Origin: Nitrospirota bacterium
GTDB taxonomy: Bacteria > Nitrospirota > UBA9217
Length of the DNA stretch: 6,372 nt
NCBI GenBank assembly: GCA_013334545.1
Contig: JAAXXJ010000179.1
Location: 1-6,372 of the forward strand
Reading direction: 5' to 3'
The notes under the pieces are model-generated. The model worked only from the letters and a program-made list of their open reading frames with translations, ran no database searches and had not been told where the DNA came from. The position numbers and the translations under genes are program-made. Below, piece by piece: positions 4,918 to 6,372 of the stretch; position 1 is the first letter of the stretch; each line of letters opens with the position of its first letter.

Positions 4918-5538
4918 TCATGGTACGAGTTTCTCGTGAATGAGCCTGTTCATGACAGCGTTCACGAACGGCCTCACCTGGTGCATGATGGCGCCTTGGT
5001 ACTTCGTCTCGGATATTGCCGACCAGACCGGCTTGCCGGTTCCGACGCTGTAGACCGTCGTTTGCATGACCGCCACATAATAATCATAGGCAAACTCGCT
5101 CAAACCGCTGTCGGTCCATTGGGTGGCTGCGATGGTCGGGTCCCACTCCGCGTCGAAGTTATGAGGCACGGCGTAGAGACGGGAAGGGCTGTACGTCTCT
5201 GCAGATACCTTCTTGATGAACTTCGCCGCAATGACCGCATCTGCTCCGGACTCCCTGACCTTGGCTGCAATGATATCTCTGGCCGGCAGCGGTTCATCGG
5301 GCAGGACCGACGTGCTCGCCACGGCGTCGATCCCGCGCGCCTTCAGCTGCCTCGCGAACTCATCCTCGAGCATGCTCCGTGGTCCACGGGTCCTCACGAC
5401 CCCAATGACGAAGACCTTTTTCAGGCCGCCTGGGAAGGCCGGGTCCCTCCACGGGTCGATGATCTTTGTGCCGCCGCAGGCTGGCAGAAGAGCAGGAAGA
5501 ATGAGCATGAGAATCCAGAACAACCGTTTTTTATCCAC
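4918..5538 (-). CDS. Lipoprotein of unknown function
   Basis: A 206-residue protein starting at GTG 5538, with GGAGG six bases upstream; a longer frame to 5565 has no ribosome binding site and spoils the signal peptide. The N-terminus is a textbook lipoprotein signal: DKKR, a hydrophobic core, then the lipobox LPAC with Cys 21 as the lipidated residue. Residue 22 is Gly, not Asp, so outer-membrane sorting is likely in a Gram-negative cell. The mature part alternates strands and helices: KKVFVIGVV, then MLEDEFARQLKARGIDAV, then VRESGADAVIAAKFIKK, later YYVAVMQTTVYSVGTGKPVWSA. This resembles the general pattern of small periplasmic-facing lipoproteins (such as DUF4136-like or CsgG-like folds), but I cannot assign a family. 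It probably forms a transcript with the downstream nitroreductase; whether they share a pathway is unknown. Confidence 0.88.
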   Translation of the reverse strand: MDKKRLFWILMLILPALLPACGGTKIIDPWRDPAFPGGLKKVFVIGVVRTRGPRSMLEDEFARQLKARGIDAVASTSVLPDEPLPARDIIAAKVRESGADAVIAAKFIKKVSAETYSPSRLYAVPHNFDAEWDPTIAATQWTDSGLSEFAYDYYVAVMQTTVYSVGTGKPVWSAISETKYQGAIMHQVRPFVNAVMNRLIHEKLVP

Positions 5539-5653
5539 GGATATCCTCCCTGGTCGACGACGCACGCCTTCGCAACAGGACCACGGCAGAAATGTGCTGG
5601 AGACGTTGATGATACGGCAACGGACCTCTTATACCGTTGGCGCCCTGTATGGG

Positions 5654-5689
5654 AAAAAGCGCGCTTAAGCGAGCATGCCCTGCACGCTC
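5654..5689 (-). terminator. Rho-independent terminator after the HEAT-repeat gene
   Basis: On the minus strand, AGCGTGC (5688-5682) can pair with GCGCGCT (5664-5658) as 7 bp directly before a T-run (5658-5654). A competing 8-bp hairpin, GAGCGTGC with GCATGCTC (5689-5682 with 5678-5671), shares the same left arm. The site lies just after the TAA at 5702-5700. Downstream, 5539-5653 holds the untranslated region before the lipoprotein gene; TATAAG and TATCAT there are possible -10 boxes, but neither has a good -35. Confidence 0.65.
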
Positions 5690-5699
5690 CCGATCGTCG

Positions 5700-6095
5700 T
5701 TATGCATCAACCTGTCCCATCTCCCGCAGGGCGTCCTCTGCGATCTCCCGCACAGCGGGGTTTGCGTCCTTCTGCAGTTCTCGCAGGGCATCCCGCGCAG
5801 ACCGGTCGCCGATGATCCCGAGCACGTTCGCCGTGTCCCCGCGGATGGTCGGATTCTCGTGCCCGAGGAGCACGAGGAGGCCGGGCACCGCGACGGCAAG
5901 GGCCTGACGGTGCTCCTTCGCCAGCTCCTCGACGAGCGCCGTCGTGCCCAGCCTCACCATGATGGCGTCGTCACCCAGCAGGTCGGGGATGAACCGTACC
6001 GCTGACGGATCCTGCTTCATCATGGCGATGATGTTCTCGAGGAACCCCTTGCCCATGTACTCGATGAGCATAGCTCGCATTTCGTCGTCGTTCAT
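5700..6095 (-). CDS. Small HEAT-repeat protein
   Basis: A 131-residue protein from ATG 6095. A longer frame reaches 6314 but would overlap the start of the divergent gene and has no family-like sequence, so it is rejected. After a short N-terminal helix (MNDDEMRAML...GFLENIIAMM) come about three HEAT-like helix pairs: about 32-62 (IPDLLGDDAIMVRLGTTALV), 68-97 (VPGLLVLLGHENPTIRGDTA, then NVLGIIGD) and 99-127 (ALRELQKDANPAVREIAEDA). The P-x-R/V-R pattern in each is typical. HEAT repeats make curved protein-binding surfaces and do not reveal a reaction; similar short proteins serve as adaptors or lyase-like subunits. It is cytoplasmic and acidic. No Shine-Dalgarno is present, and a TATACT -10-like box at 6114-6109 would give only a 6-7 nt leader. 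It diverges from the Hfq-like gene. Confidence 0.85.
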   Translation of the reverse strand: MNDDEMRAMLIEYMGKGFLENIIAMMKQDPSAVRFIPDLLGDDAIMVRLGTTALVEELAKEHRQALAVAVPGLLVLLGHENPTIRGDTANVLGIIGDRSARDALRELQKDANPAVREIAEDALREMGQVDA

Positions 6096-6108
6096 GGCAA
6101 TGGCAATA

Positions 6109-6114
6109 AGTATA
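6109..6114 (-). promoter_or_regulatory. Possible -10 box for the HEAT-repeat gene
   Basis: TATACT (6114-6109, minus strand) lies 13 bases before the ATG at 6095. No recognisable -35 lies 16-18 bases further upstream (GCGAAG in that position). If used, the leader would be about 6-7 nt with no room for a Shine-Dalgarno. Confidence 0.35.
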
Positions 6115-6167
6115 GCACAACCCGACGGTCCCTTCGCTCCCCTTGTCCGTTCCCCCGGAAAATTCCC

Positions 6168-6196
6168 TTGCAATGGCGGCGTGTTTCCTTTATCAT
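6168..6196 (+). promoter_or_regulatory. Promoter placing the transcript start next to the ATG of the Hfq-like gene
   Basis: TTGCAA (6168-6173), a 17-base spacer, and TATCAT (6191-6196). Transcription would start at about 6203, one to two bases before the ATG at 6205, and no Shine-Dalgarno is visible. The -10 is identical to that of the small membrane-protein gene at 3947. Confidence 0.6.
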
Positions 6197-6204
6197 TGGT
6201 ACCG

Positions 6205-6372
6205 ATGGAAGCAGCAAAACACGCTATTGAACCTGAGTTCCTGTCCCAGGCCCTCGCCCAAGGCACCAGACTCCGCATCGGCCAGATGAACAAGACTGAG
6301 CACGAAGGCGTCATCCGTGAGATCGGCCGTTACGAGATCAATGTTGAAGAGAACAACAACATCATTACCGTC
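6205..6372 (+). CDS. Probable Hfq/Sm-like RNA-binding protein (3' end outside window)
   Basis: 56 residues are visible from ATG 6205 to the window edge, with no stop. After a short lead come FLSQALAQGTRLRIGQMNK, EGVIREIGRYEINVEE and IITV. This follows the Hfq/Sm1 layout: an N-terminal helix with FL and Q, a strand ending in a short turn, G-x-I in the second strand, a bent third strand, and the start of a fourth that in Hfq leads to YKHAI. The usual Hfq NG turn reads NK here, so this would be a divergent member. Hfq-type proteins form hexameric rings that bind small RNAs and mRNAs. The decisive KH motif lies outside the window, so this is a moderate call; another small beta-barrel protein is possible. 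The gene has its own promoter and diverges from the HEAT-repeat gene. Confidence 0.6.
   Translation, partial: MEAAKHAIEPEFLSQALAQGTRLRIGQMNKTEHEGVIREIGRYEINVEENNNIITV

Noticed and set aside
4891..5907. 338-codon plus-strand open frame across the lipoprotein and HEAT-repeat genes
   Set aside because: It lies opposite two clear minus-strand genes, contains low-complexity Arg/His-rich sequence and has no start signals.
5700..6314. Long N-terminal extension of the HEAT-repeat protein
   Set aside because: The extra 73 codons overlap the start of the divergent Hfq-like gene and its promoter and do not look like protein; ATG 6095 is preferred.
1..6372. Search for CRISPR arrays, insertion-sequence ends, att sites or phage genes
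   Set aside because: No regularly spaced repeats, terminal inverted repeats with target duplications, or transposase, integrase or phage-like proteins were seen.

Overview
The window looks like ordinary chromosome from a Gram-negative bacterium with fairly high GC and tightly packed genes. A lipobox lipoprotein, a GreB-type elongation factor and an RRM-protein/bS21 pair support this. The pairing and family mix would fit a deltaproteobacterial or Nitrospirota-like lineage, but that placement is inference. No mobile element, CRISPR array, tRNA or rRNA was seen.

Layout. 1-193 (+): the end of a protein with a Lys/Glu then Ala/Pro tail, followed by an intrinsic terminator. 211-876 (-): an exported DUF4253-type protein. 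1081-1644 (-): an RRM RNA-binding protein followed by rpsU (bS21), whose first codons appear frameshifted. 1645-1982: a 338-base divergent control region. It holds a near-consensus promoter and a terminator-like leader hairpin for the RRM/rpsU unit, and a second promoter and leader for the next gene. 1983-3101 (+): a nitronate monooxygenase-family flavoprotein starting at TTG, with a strong terminator. 3289-3816 (+): greB. 3954-4157 (+): a small two-helix membrane protein, probably from a leaderless mRNA. 4250-5538 (-): a lipoprotein and a nitroreductase, probably one transcript, ending in a terminator. 5700-6095 (-): a small HEAT-repeat protein. 6205 to the end (+): the start of a probable Hfq/Sm-like RNA-binding protein, also apparently leaderless.

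Shared themes. Several genes act on RNA or transcription: the RRM protein, bS21, GreB and the Hfq-like protein. Two flavin oxidoreductases (nitronate monooxygenase and nitroreductase) lie within 1.2 kb of each other but on opposite strands, with no sign of co-regulation. The points most worth checking are the broken reading frame at the start of rpsU, the attenuator-like leader of the RRM/rpsU unit, and two promoters whose predicted transcription starts fall on or almost on the ATG. I found no clear new multi-gene system.
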